Source of the DNA: Gaiellasilicea sp963811885
Lineage (GTDB): Bacteria > Actinomycetota > Thermoleophilia > Gaiellales > Gaiellaceae
DNA length: 64,000 bases
NCBI GenBank assembly: GCA_963811885.1
Contig: CAWETB010000015.1
Span: 806,001 to 870,000 of the forward strand
Reading direction: 5' to 3'
Shown: positions 1-8,618 of the stretch, piece by piece
How the letters are laid out: the number at the start of each line of letters is the position of its first letter
Position numbering within the stretch: the stretch's first letter is position 1
The notes under the pieces: generated by a model
What the model saw: the letters and a program-made list of their open reading frames with translations, nothing else
What the model was told of the DNA's origin: nothing
Database searches by the model: none
Program-made: the position numbers and the translations under genes

Positions 1-853
1 GCAGCCGGACGAGGCCGCCCACCTGCGAGCCGAGGAACGCCTCCTCGGACGAGACGAGCTCGGCGCCGCTCAGGTCGCCCGCGAGCGGACGGGACGGCGA
101 GGAACGGAAGAGATCGGCCGCCACGGGCAGGGCGACGAGCAGGACGCCCGCGACCTCGAGCCCGTGGCCGAGCCACCAGGAGAGGTCGAGATAGGTCTGC
201 GTCAGCGCGGGGACGAGCGCGCCGGCGAGCCAGACGAGCCCGACGAAGACTCCGAGATCGGCACGTCGCCGCGTCAGCAGCACGGTGTGCAGCGCTCGCA
301 GGGCGAGCACGCCGTAGAAGGCGAGTCCGACGGCGAGCAGGGCGAGCGCGGGCAGGCTGGCCGGTTCCGGCACGGACGGGACGAGCTCCGGCAGCCAGAG
401 CGCCGCCAGCCCGAGGGCGACGACGCCGACCATCAGCGCCGCCTGGAGCCAGAGCAGCGGCGCCACGGCACGAGGGCTGCGCGTGAACGGAAGCGCGGAG
501 AGAGCGAGGATGACGCCGCCGACCGGGAGGGTGCCGGCGCCGGTCAGCGCAACGACGCCGTTCATCTCGACGATGAAGCCCGGGCTCGCGAAGCCGTGCA
601 CGAGGAGCAGCGACGCCATCACGGTGAACGCCGTGCCGACGAGCACCGCACGAGCGTCTCCCCTGCGCCAGCCCCCGTAGGAGAGGGCAACGCCGGCGAC
701 CGTCGCCACCAGCGACGAGAGGACGACGGCGAAGAAGTGCGTCTTGCTCGAGAACATCACCTGTTCCCGGCTGACGAAGTGGATCAGGGCAGGCGGAATG
801 ATCGCAACGGCGCCGCCGGCGATCAGCAAGGGCATGAAAGCGTCCCGCCGCAC
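1..853 (-). CDS. Polytopic membrane protein, N-terminal part (3' end outside window)
   Basis: The minus-strand frame is open from a GTG at 853 (or an ATG six codons later, at 835) to the window edge, so about 284 N-terminal residues are visible. They contain about eight hydrophobic segments, beginning with MPLLIAGGAVAIIPPALIHF and ending near ALPVAADLF. A soluble part starting LSGAELVSSEEAFLG follows. No catalytic motif falls inside the window. A multi-helix sensor domain followed by a cytoplasmic output domain, such as an HD-type phosphohydrolase, would fit, but that is a guess from architecture. The gene is divergent from the carboxylase beta-subunit gene, with under 50 bases between the starts. 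No clear ribosome binding site decides between the two starts. Confidence 0.6.
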   Translation of the reverse strand, partial: MRRDAFMPLLIAGGAVAIIPPALIHFVSREQVMFSSKTHFFAVVLSSLVATVAGVALSYGGWRRGDARAVLVGTAFTVMASLLLVHGFASPGFIVEMNGVVALTGAGTLPVGGVILALSALPFTRSPRAVAPLLWLQAALMVGVVALGLAALWLPELVPSVPEPASLPALALLAVGLAFYGVLALRALHTVLLTRRRADLGVFVGLVWLAGALVPALTQTYLDLSWWLGHGLEVAGVLLVALPVAADLFRSSPSRPLAGDLSGAELVSSEEAFLGSQVGGLVRL

Positions 854-899
854 GAGGCCGTTATCGGCACCGGCTGGAGCGTTCGTTAGGCTGGGTTTC

Positions 900-2456
900 G
901 TGGCGCTGCTCACCTCCCAGCTCGAGCGCGACGAGACCTTCGCGCGCCGCGCGGAGCGGATGGAGGCGCTGGTCGCGGAGCTGCGCGAGCGCACCGCACT
1001 CGTTGCGCGCGGCGGCGGCGAGAAGGCCGTCGAGCGGCACCGCTCACGCGGCAAGCTGACCGCCCGCGAGCGGATCGACCGGCTGCTCGACCCCGGCACG
1101 GCGCTGCTCGAGCTGAACGCGCTCGCGGCCTGGGAGCTGTACGACGGCGCCGCTCCGTCGGCGGGAATCATCACCGGCATCGGCGTCGTCGAGGGCCAGG
1201 AGTGCGTCGTCGTCGCCAACGACGCGACGGTCAAGGGCGGCTCGTACTTCCCGCTGACGGTGAAGAAGCACCTGCGCGCGCAGGAGGTGGCGGAGCAGAA
1301 CAACCTGCCGTGCATCTACCTCGTCGACTCCGGCGGCGCCTTCCTGCCGCTCCAGGCCGAGGTCTTCCCCGACCGCGAGCACTTCGGGCGCATCTTCTAC
1401 AACCAGGCGCGCATGTCGGCCAAGGGGATCCCGCAGATCGCGGCGGTGATGGGCTCGTGCACGGCCGGCGGCGCCTACGTGCCGGCGATGAGCGACGAGA
1501 CGATCATCGTCCAGGGGACGGGGACGATCTTCATCGGCGGGCCGCCGCTCGTGAAGGCGGCGACGGGCCAGGACGTCACGGCCGAGGAGCTCGGCGGCGC
1601 CGACGTGCACACGCGCCGGTCGGGTGTCGCCGACCACTACGCCGTCTCGGACGAGCACGCGCTCGCGCTGGCGCGACAGATCGTGCGCAACCTGCACCGG
1701 CGCAAGGAGCTGCCGTGGGACGTCGCCCCGCCGGAGCCGCCCGCGCTCGATCCGAGCGACCTCTACGGGCTCGTCCCCGAGGACTTCAAGCACGAGATGG
1801 ACGCGCACGAGCTGATCGCGCGGATCGTCGACGGCTCCCGCTTCGCCGAGTTCAAGGCGCTCTACGGCGAGACGCTCGTCTGCGGCTTCGCCAGGATCGA
1901 GGGCTACCCGGTCGCGATCCTCGCGAACAAGGGCGTCCTCTTCGCCGAGTCGGCGCAGAAGGGGGCGCACTTCATCGAGCTGGCAGCGAAGCGCAAGGTG
2001 CCGCTCGTGTTCCTGCAGAACATCACCGGCTTCATGGTCGGCAAGGAATACGAGGAGGGCGGGATCGCGCGTGACGGCGCCAAGCTCGTCACCGCCGTCG
2101 CCTGCGCCGACGTGCCCAAGTTCACGGTCGTCACGGGCGGCTCGTTCGGCGCCGGCAACTACGCCATGTGCGGCCGCGCGTACGGGCCGCGGCAGCTCTG
2201 GATGTGGCCGAACGCCCGCATCTCGGTGATGGGAGGCGATCAGGCCGCGACCGTGCTGACGATGGTCGGCGACGCCGACCCGGACGCGATCCGCGCCACC
2301 TACGAGGCCGAGGGCAACCCCTACTACTCGACCGCGCGCCTCTGGGACGACGGGATCATCGACCCGCGCGACACCCGGCGCGTGCTCGCGCTCGGGATCT
2401 CGGCGGCGCTGAACGCTCCCGTGCCCGAGTCCACCTTCGGCATCTTCCGGATGTAG
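900..2456 (+). CDS. mccB: Acyl-CoA carboxylase, carboxyltransferase (beta) subunit, methylcrotonyl-CoA type
   Basis: The 518-residue protein transfers the carboxyl group from biotin to an acyl-CoA, working with the biotin carboxylase/carrier subunit encoded at 15683. The two crotonase-like halves of a carboxyltransferase are visible. The N half carries GGAYVPAMSDE near residue 188 and GTIFIGGPPLVKAATG near 207. The C half carries GGSFGAGNYAMCGRAYGPR near 414, the glycine-rich oxyanion regions. The pattern VKGGSYFPLTVKKHLRAQE is typical of methylcrotonyl-CoA carboxylase beta subunits, so leucine breakdown is the likely pathway. Geranyl-CoA or propionyl-CoA carboxylase is a less likely alternative. 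The frame is open upstream to 744, but similarity begins at GTG 900 (VALLTSQLERDE), which I take as the start. Its stop overlaps the next start. Confidence 0.9.
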   Translation: MALLTSQLERDETFARRAERMEALVAELRERTALVARGGGEKAVERHRSRGKLTARERIDRLLDPGTALLELNALAAWELYDGAAPSAGIITGIGVVEGQECVVVANDATVKGGSYFPLTVKKHLRAQEVAEQNNLPCIYLVDSGGAFLPLQAEVFPDREHFGRIFYNQARMSAKGIPQIAAVMGSCTAGGAYVPAMSDETIIVQGTGTIFIGGPPLVKAATGQDVTAEELGGADVHTRRSGVADHYAVSDEHALALARQIVRNLHRRKELPWDVAPPEPPALDPSDLYGLVPEDFKHEMDAHELIARIVDGSRFAEFKALYGETLVCGFARIEGYPVAILANKGVLFAESAQKGAHFIELAAKRKVPLVFLQNITGFMVGKEYEEGGIARDGAKLVTAVACADVPKFTVVTGGSFGAGNYAMCGRAYGPRQLWMWPNARISVMGGDQAATVLTMVGDADPDAIRATYEAEGNPYYSTARLWDDGIIDPRDTRRVLALGISAALNAPVPESTFGIFRM

Positions 2457-2812
2457 TGGGCTACAGCAAGGTCAACGTGCACGAGCTCGACGGCGCCGGG
2501 CCTGGCGGGGCCGTCCGCTTCGTCCGCCGCGAGCTGGGAGCCGAGGCCTTCGGGATCAACTGGTTCGAGCTCGGCCCGGACGTCGTCGGCCACGAGCACG
2601 ACGAGGTCGCGTCCGGACAGGAGGAGGTCACCGTCGTCGTCCGCGGCTCGGGCGTCTACCGCGTCGACGGCCAGGAGATCGAAGTGCGGGAGGGCGACTT
2701 CCTCCGCTTCGACCCGGAGACGACGCGTTGCCCCGTGGCCGGCCCGGACGGGATGACGCTGATCGCAGTGGGCGCGCAGCGCGGCGCCTACGAGCCGCGG
2801 GGGCCGTTCTAG
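2456..2812 (+). CDS. Small cupin-domain protein
   Basis: This 118-residue protein starts at a GTG that shares one base with the TAG of the carboxylase gene (TAGTG), so translation is probably coupled. It is a single-domain cupin. Motif 1 is GPDVVGHEHDEVASGQEE near residues 43-60, with two His and an acidic residue as putative metal ligands. Motif 2 follows as VREGDFLRFDPETTR. A barrel of this size could be an isomerase, a dioxygenase-like protein or a sensor, and nothing in the sequence decides its substrate. The overlap suggests a link to acyl-CoA metabolism, but this is only inferred. Confidence 0.8.
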   Translation: MGYSKVNVHELDGAGPGGAVRFVRRELGAEAFGINWFELGPDVVGHEHDEVASGQEEVTVVVRGSGVYRVDGQEIEVREGDFLRFDPETTRCPVAGPDGMTLIAVGAQRGAYEPRGPF

Positions 2813-2834
2813 CCGTGACAAGGAGGAGAGGACG

Positions 2835-3128
2835 ATGCTGACCGAAGACCGCCTGCGCACCCTGTTGCGGGTCGCCGAGAGCGCGCATGCCGCGTACGAA
2901 ACCGAGCTGGGCACCCGCGACGAGGACTGGCCGACGTGGTACGCGCAGTTCATCGTCGCGCGGTGGCAGGAAGAGCCGGGCGGCGGCACCCACGAGCTGC
3001 TGCTGAGCGACGCGGAGCATCAGCTGCTCCTGGCCGCCGTGCACGCGTACCTCAACGACTTCGGCCACGAGGAAGCGGACGTCCTGCGCAGTCTCAAGGA
3101 GCTGCACGCAAAGGTGGAAGCCGCCTAG
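2835..3128 (+). CDS. Hypothetical acidic protein, 97 residues
   Basis: A strong ribosome binding site (AAGGAGGAGAGG) lies just before the ATG, and codon use is normal for the window. The product is short, acidic and mostly helical, with several Trp (DEDWPTWYAQFIVARWQEE) and no signal peptide or membrane segment. I do not recognise the family. It sits between the cupin and the dimeric alpha-beta-barrel protein, directly abutting the latter (TAG then ATG), so the three small genes look co-transcribed. Confidence 0.7.
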   Translation: MLTEDRLRTLLRVAESAHAAYETELGTRDEDWPTWYAQFIVARWQEEPGGGTHELLLSDAEHQLLLAAVHAYLNDFGHEEADVLRSLKELHAKVEAA

Positions 3129-3458
3129 ATGGTCGTCCGGATCGTCCTCTGGAGCCTCAACGACTCGAAGACGACGATCGACGAGCTCCGCCGCTACCTG
3201 CGCGACGAGTCGGTGGACGAGTTCGCGGAGGTCGAGGGACTGCGCTTCAAGGCCTGGATCTCCGATTCGGCCGGCGAGCGCTGGGGCGCCTTCTACCTGT
3301 TCGAGTCGGTCGAGGCAGCGGAGCAGCCGCTGCCCGGGCGCGCCCGCGAGCTGATCGGCAAGGACCCGGACGTCGTCGAGATCTTCGACGTCGAGGCGAC
3401 CGTCGAGGGCCGCTACGCCGACCACGAGCTTTCGCGCCTGGGTCTCGCCTTCGAATAA
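3129..3458 (+). CDS. Small ABM/YdhR-like dimeric alpha-beta-barrel protein
   Basis: The 109-residue protein starts at an ATG immediately after the preceding stop. The pattern MVVRIVLWSLNDSKTTIDELRRYL, then GLRFKAWISDS, then GAFYLFESVEAAEQ matches the one-domain ferredoxin-like fold of antibiotic-biosynthesis-monooxygenase or YdhR-type proteins. No metal or cofactor site is obvious, as is common in that superfamily. The fold assignment is from pattern recognition, and the function is open. The gene ends four bases before the convergent Ig-like-repeat locus. Confidence 0.6.
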   Translation: MVVRIVLWSLNDSKTTIDELRRYLRDESVDEFAEVEGLRFKAWISDSAGERWGAFYLFESVEAAEQPLPGRARELIGKDPDVVEIFDVEATVEGRYADHELSRLGLAFE

Positions 3459-3461
3459 GAG

Positions 3462-4810
3462 TCAGCGCTTGACGGTGAACGTGCTCGAGCCGAGCACTTT
3501 CCCGTAGACGGGCTTCGCGCGCGTGCCGCGCGCGCCCCAGACGTACCAGCGGTAGTTGCCCGGGCGCGAGCCGCTGCTGCTTGCCGCGCGTACGTCCACG
3601 TCTTGGCGAGCCGAGCTCGCGGCGACCGGGCCACGTGCTCAGCACCTTGACGCCGTTCCGGTAGAGCTGGACGTTGTAGAAGGTCGCGCCCTTGACCGCC
3701 TTCCAGCGGAGCAGCGGCGGCGCCTTCACGACGGAGCCCGTGGCGGGCCCGAGGAGGGCCGTGCTCTTGGCCCCGGCTGCATCGGCCGTGACGGCCTTCG
3801 TCGTGACGTTGCCCGCCAGGTCGGCGACGCTGATCTCGTAGCGGTAGCGGATGCCGGCTTTCACCGTCTTGTCGACGAACGCAGCGCCGTTGCCTCTGTA
3901 GACGATCGTCGACTTCGCGCCGTTGATGCCCGGGGCTGCGGAGGAGCTCGACTTCGACCACGTCGCCGGCGCGCTCCCAGCCGATGCGCGCGACACCCTT
4001 GTCGACCTTGGCCTCCGTCTTCGCGAGCGCCGGGGCCGTCGCGTCGTACTGGAACGCTCTGGCCGGCCTCGGCTGCGTTTCCGGCCGCGTCGCGGCACGA
4101 CCCGACAACCGCTGCTGTCGGACTGATCCGGGCCGGCGTAGCGGGTCGGCGCAGTGCAGGCCGCGATCCCGGACGTCGACGTCGGTGCCCGGCAAAGCTG
4201 ACCGTGACGGGCTTCCGGTACCAGCCCTTTGCCGTCCGGAGGCCGGTCGACGCGAGGGCGAGACGGTCGGCGGCGTCGCGTCGTACTTGAGCCCGACGCT
4301 CGCCGGTGCGCTCGTGTTGCCGGCGACGTCGGTGCACGTTCCCGAGACGCGCCGCGGAAGCGCCGTCGCCGCCGCCGTAGGACGGGGCCGGAGCAGCCCG
4401 CGAGCCCGGACGTTGCGTCCTGCCCGCTGAACGCGAACGGCGACGGGGTGGTTGTACCAGCCGTCCGCGTCCGGGGCGCGCGCAGGCGCGCGGCCGAGAC
4501 GCCGGTCGGTGCCGTCTTGTCGATCTTCGGTCGTCGCGGTCGCCTGACGTCGAGCCTCCGCTGAATAGTCGACTGGGCACGTGTCGCGTCGACGGTCCCT
4601 TCGGTCGTGATCAGCTCGGCCACTCGGCAGCCGGTGCTCGACGTCACGTTCGTCCTGGCTCCGTGACCACCCAGTGAATCGTGACGTTGCTCGTGAACCA
4701 TCCGTTCGAGCCCGCGGTGCCGCTCGAGCGTGAAGCTGACCGTCGGCGTCGCCGCTGCGGCCGGGCGCGAGCACGAGCGAGGCCAGAACCACGACCACGA
4801 AGCGCTTCAT
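3462..4810 (-). pseudogene. Secreted Ig-like repeat protein, reading frame broken many times
   Basis: A signal peptide begins at ATG 4810 (MKRFVVVVLASLVLAPG), overlapping the stop of the upstream gene. Downstream, recognisable fragments appear in all three minus frames. In order they are NGWFTSNVTIHWVVTEPG, TNVTSSTGCRVAELITTEG, DGWYNHPVAV, FSGQDATSG, CTDVAGNTSAPASVGLKYD, KGWYRKPVTVSFAG, then one intact stretch from AKSTIVYRGNGAAFVDKTV to FYNVQLYRNGVKVLSTW. The end reads NYRWYVWGARG up to TVKR and a TGA at 3462. Together they describe bacterial Ig-like modules with a fibronectin-like tail. At least six frame changes are needed in 1.35 kb, more than any other gene here. Either it is a decayed gene or a poorly resolved stretch of assembly. 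Confidence 0.65.
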
Positions 4811-5318
4811 CGCGCAAGCTGCCGTCGCGCGGCGACGAGCACAACGGCGCCGCCCAGCGCGACGAACGCGAGCGCGAAGCCGGCGAACGCGAGCAGACCT
4901 CGGTCGAGCTCCTCGACCGTCGGCACGAAGCGCTGCGAGCGGCACGCGGGCGCGGTCGTGCGGGACGGCCGCGCGTCTTCGCCGGACCGGGTGCTTCGCC
5001 ACCGCGGCTTCTCTTGACCGGCTTCGGCTTCACGACGGGCTTCGGCTTCGCGGCAGGCGCCTGCACCGGCTGCGCGCGGACGACCGGCGCTGCGCGATGG
5101 ACGACCGGAGCGGGTGCGACCGTCGCCGGCGCGCTGCGCACCGGTGCGGGCTGCGTCCTGGTCACCGGCGGCGGCTCGGGAGTGACGGCGTTCGGCGGTG
5201 GATCCGGGGACGGAGTCGCCGCCCGTGCCGGCACGGCGAGAACGACGCACAGCACCGCGAGAGCTCCCACCGGAGCCCCCCTGCGCCGCAGCAACGACCG
5301 TCTTCCCTGTCGTGCCAT
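4807..5318 (-). CDS. Pro/Lys-rich secreted protein with C-terminal membrane anchor (frameshifted)
   Basis: The ATG at 5318 follows a G-run (GGGGGGAT). The N terminus is a signal peptide (RRRGAPVGALAVLCVVLAVP), followed by a low-complexity stretch rich in Pro, Ala, Val and Lys (PKPVVKPKPVK). The reading frame changes near 4990. The continuation reads RSQRFVPTVEELDRG and then a transmembrane helix (LLAFAGFALAFVALGGAVV) with a basic stop-transfer tail. Length (512 bases) implies a net gain of two bases relative to an open frame. The TGA at 4807 overlaps the ATG of the Ig-like gene, so the pair is one transcription unit. It is probably a wall-spanning or extracytoplasmic anchor protein, but I know no named family. 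Confidence 0.6.
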
Positions 5319-5385
5319 ATCCCCCCGATCTCCAGGCCTTTTCTCGAAGCTACTGCGGTTCTTGGGGTGTGTCAACGAGGCTTTA

Positions 5386-5422
5386 CGCCCCGCAGGCCGG
5401 CCGGAAGCCGGTCTGCGGGGCG
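5386..5422 (-). terminator. GC-rich hairpin after the tandem-repeat gene
   Basis: Ten bases (CGCCCCGCAG) pair perfectly with CTGCGGGGCG across an inner 4-bp CCGG stem and a 7-base loop. It starts 11 bases downstream of the stop of the repeat protein on the minus strand and is followed by TAAAG rather than a long U tract. It is likely an intrinsic-type terminator separating the two surface-protein units. Confidence 0.6.
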
Positions 5423-5432
5423 CCGCCTTTTG

Positions 5433-8400
5433 TCATTCCGCGCGTGACCTCCCCGTCGCGTTCGCCGCTGCGAGCTGCAGCGCCGCGGACAGGCCGATCG
5501 CGAACTGGCTGTTCTTCGCCGACTGGCCGACTGCCTGCGTGCCGCCGCCACCGGACTGAGTCTGATCCGCGTCCTGGAGGAGCGCGTTCAGGTTCAGCGC
5601 CGTCGCCGACGAGCTCGCCGAGTTCGACTGGTCGACCGAGCCGCCGGAGCCGTGGCTGCCGACGCCCACGGGCGTGTTGGAGTTGCCGCCCGACGGGCAG
5701 CCGCACTTGTCGCGTCCGAAGGCCTGGATGGCCAGCGAACCGGCGAATGCGCCCTGCTCGTTCTTCGCTTCCTGGCCGATCGCCTGGATGCCGGTCCCGT
5801 CGTGGCAACCGCATTCCTTGCTGCGGCCGCCCTGATCCTGGTCGGCGTCCTGCTTGGTCAGGTTGATGTTCAGCGCGGTCGCATCCGACTCGACGCTGTT
5901 CGACTGCGAGACGTCCCCGCCGTCGGCCTTGCGTTCATCGCCGTAACCGTTGGCCTTGCGGTGGTCCTTGTAGTTGCCCGCCTTGCCGTGGTCACCGCTG
6001 TCGACCGCGACCGGGGTATTGCTGTTCGACGCGCCGAACTGCAGCGCCGCCGACAGCCCGATCGCTGCCTGCTCGTTCTTCGCCGACTGGCCGATCGCCT
6101 GAATCGCGATCCCGCCGCCGCCGGCCTGCTCCTGATCCGCGTCCTGCTTCAGCGCGTTCAGGTTGGCAGCCGTGGCGTCGGAGTCGACGCTGTTCGACTG
6201 GTCGACCGAGCCGCCGCCGCCCTTGCTGTCCACGCCGACCGGAGCGTTCTTGTTGCTCGCTCCCGCCTGCGCGGCCAGCGACGCGGCCAGCGCGCCCTGC
6301 TCGCTCTTCGCCTCCTGGCCGATCGCCTGGATGCCGGTCCCGTCATGACAACCGCATTCCTTGCTGCGGCCGCCCTGATCCTGGTCGGCGTCCTGCTTCG
6401 TCAGGTTGACGTTGAGCCCGGTCGCGTGCGAGTCGACCGAGTTCGACTGCGACACGTCGCCGCTGTCTCCCTTGCTGTCGACCCGGACCGGCGTGTTGCT
6501 GTTCGAAGCGCCGAACTGCAGCGCCGCGGACAGGCCGATCGCGGCCTGCTCGTTCTTGGCCTCCTGGCCGATGGCCTGGGTGCCACCCGAGCCGGACTGC
6601 TTCTGATCCGCGTCCTGCTTGAGCGCGTTCAGGTTCGCAGCCGTGGCGGTCGAGTCGACGCTGTTCGACTGGTCGACCGAGCCGCCGTCGCCCTTGCTGT
6701 CCACGCGAACCGGTGCGTTGTCGTTGCTCGCACCGTGCTGGAGGCCGAGCGAGAACGCAGCTGCGCCCTGCTCACTCTTCGCCTCCTGGCCGATCGCCTG
6801 GATGCCGTCCGAGCCACAGCCGCACGAGGATCCGTACTGCGACTGGTCGGCATCCTGCTTGGTCAGGTTCGCGTTCAGCGCCGTTGCATGTGAGTCGACG
6901 CTGTTCGACTGGGCGACGTCGCCGTCATCGCCCTTGCTGTCCACGCGCACCGGCGTGTTCGTGTTCGATGCGCCGGACTGCAGCGCCGCCGAAGCGGCGA
7001 GTGCGTCCTGCTCGTTCTTGGCCTCCTGGCCGATGGCCTGGGTGCCGGAGCCGGACTGACCCTGACCGGCGAGCTGCCAGGTCAGGTTCAGGTTGCCGGC
7101 CGTGGCCGACGAGCCGACGCTGTTCGCCTGCTCGACGGAGCCGCCGTCGCCCTTGCTGTCGACGCGGACGGGAGTGTTCGTGTTCCCGCTCGAGCCGCAG
7201 CCGCAACGGTCGTGGCCGCCGGACTGGGCCGCCAGCGACGCAGCCCCTGCGGACTGGTCGTTCTTGGCCTTCTGCCCGATTGCCTGCGTGCCGCCGTCTG
7301 CGCAACGGCAGTCGCCGCCACGCTGCCCCTGGCCGGCGTTCTGGCCGGTCAGGTTGACGTTCAGCGCCTTCGCCTTCGAATCGACGCTGTTCGACTGGGA
7401 AACGTCACCGTCGTCGCCCTTGCTGCCGACGCGGACCGGGGTGTTCGTGTTGCTGGCCCCGGACTGAAGCGCCACTGACAGCGCGCCTGCGGACTGCTCG
7501 CTCTTGGCTTCCTGGCCAATGGCCTGGATGCCGTCGGACGCGCAGCCACACTCGCCCTTGCTCTTGCCGCCCTGATCCTGATCCGCGTACTGCTTCGTCG
7601 CGTTCAGGTTGCCGGCGGCAGCCGACGAGTCGACGCTGTTCGACTGGGTGACGTCCCCGCCGTCGCCGCGGCTGAGGACGCGCACCGGGATGTTCCGGTT
7701 CGTCGCTCCATCCTGCTTCGCTGCTGAGAGCGCGGTCGCCGACTGGTCGTTGTCAGCGTCCTGCCCGATGGCCTGGGTGCCACCCGAGCCGCCCTGTCCC
7801 TGGGTCGGCGCTCTGGCCGGCCAGGTTCAGGTTTCCGGCCTTGGCCGACGAGTCGACGCTGTTCGACTGCGTCACGTCGCCGTCCTTGCCGGGGCTGAGT
7901 ACACGCACGGAGATGTTCGTGTTCTCCGCGCCCTTCTGCTCGGCGGCCGAGGCTGCGGCAGCGTGCTGCGTGCTGTCCGCGTCCTGGCCGACCGCCTGCG
8001 TTCCGGAGCCACCTGCCGAGGTCTGATCGGCGGACTGCCCCGTGGCGTTGATGTTCGCAGCGGTCGCGTCGGAATCGACGCTGTTCGTCTGCGTGACGTC
8101 GCCGTTGTCGCCAGGGCTCAGGACCCTGACCGGCGTGTTCTTGTTGCTCGCACCTGACTGCTTGGCGTACGACAGTGCGGTCGCGGCCTGGCTGGATTCA
8201 GCCTCCTGGCCTACCGCCTGCGTGCCGCCTGCGCAGCCGCACGAGCCGCCCTGCGTCTGAGTCGCCGACTGGCCGGTCACGTTCGCATTCGCTGCCGTCG
8301 CATTGGAGCTGACGGTGTTGGACTGCGTGACGTTGCCGTCGTTGCCGGGACTCAGGACGCGAACGGACACGTTCGTGTTGGACGGGTGACTCTGGGAGGC

Positions 8401-8541
8401 GCCGGACTGCGCGCCCGCCCCCTGTGCACTGGCGGCAGCTTGTCCCGCCAGCTCCAGGGCCGAGTCACCCGGTGCAGCCGCCGCCTGGCCCGCGCCTACG
8501 AGAAGCGCGAGCGCTGCGACGACCACAACGATGTGTCTCAT
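5433..8541 (-). CDS. Secreted giant N/Q/S-rich tandem-repeat protein (one frameshift)
   Basis: ATG 8541 follows GGAAGGAGAAGG. A signal peptide (MRHIVVVVAALALLVGAGQA) precedes about 1010 residues built almost wholly from 12 repeats of about 78 residues. Each has a core NxNxPVRVxSxGxxGxVxQxNSVxS, then an Asn/Gln ladder (ATAxNLNxxxQxADQxQ), a Gly-rich spacer that in many units holds a CGC cysteine pair, and GTQAIGQxAKxEQ. The polar ladder with regular spacing recalls curlin-type amyloid or beta-solenoid repeats. That is an analogy, not a family match. The frame shifts by one base near 7813, and removing one base joins the two halves exactly (QSATQGQGGSGG). No membrane anchor or sorting signal is present, so it is probably released or assembled outside. 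The second repeat-core protein lies upstream on the same strand. Confidence 0.8.
5557..8382 (-). repeat. 12 tandem coding repeats of about 235 bases
   Basis: Twelve imperfect direct repeats code for units that open with (S/G/E/T)NxN(T/A/V/I)(P/S)V and close with QxADQxQ. N-terminal units (1-4) carry LSPG or LSRG, while units 5-10 mostly carry DSKG, so the array has two sub-families. Unit 11 (around 5930-6000) carries an extra insertion of about 25 residues rich in Lys, His, Tyr and Gly. Even-odd alternation of Cys-bearing and Cys-free spacers suggests that growth partly occurred by duplication of pairs. Confidence 0.85.
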
Positions 8542-8575
8542 CGATCCTTCTCCTTCCCAACTTTGCGTGAACAAG

Positions 8576-8595
8576 GCGGGCTCGACCTAGCCCGC
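8576..8595 (-). terminator. Short hairpin between the two surface-protein genes
   Basis: GCGGGCT pairs with AGCCCGC around a six-base loop. It lies 24 bases past the WxW-protein stop and 35 bases before the start of the repeat protein, on the minus strand. There is no U tract. It could be a weak terminator or an RNA processing/attenuation element that sets different levels for the two proteins. Confidence 0.4.
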
Positions 8596-8618
8596 CGGAA
8601 TCGCGAAAGCGGGAAGCG

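Noticed and set aside
5557..8382. CRISPR-like regularly spaced direct repeats
   Set aside because: The repeats are about 235 bases, imperfect, in phase with one reading frame and coding. No short identical repeats with unique spacers and no cas genes are present.
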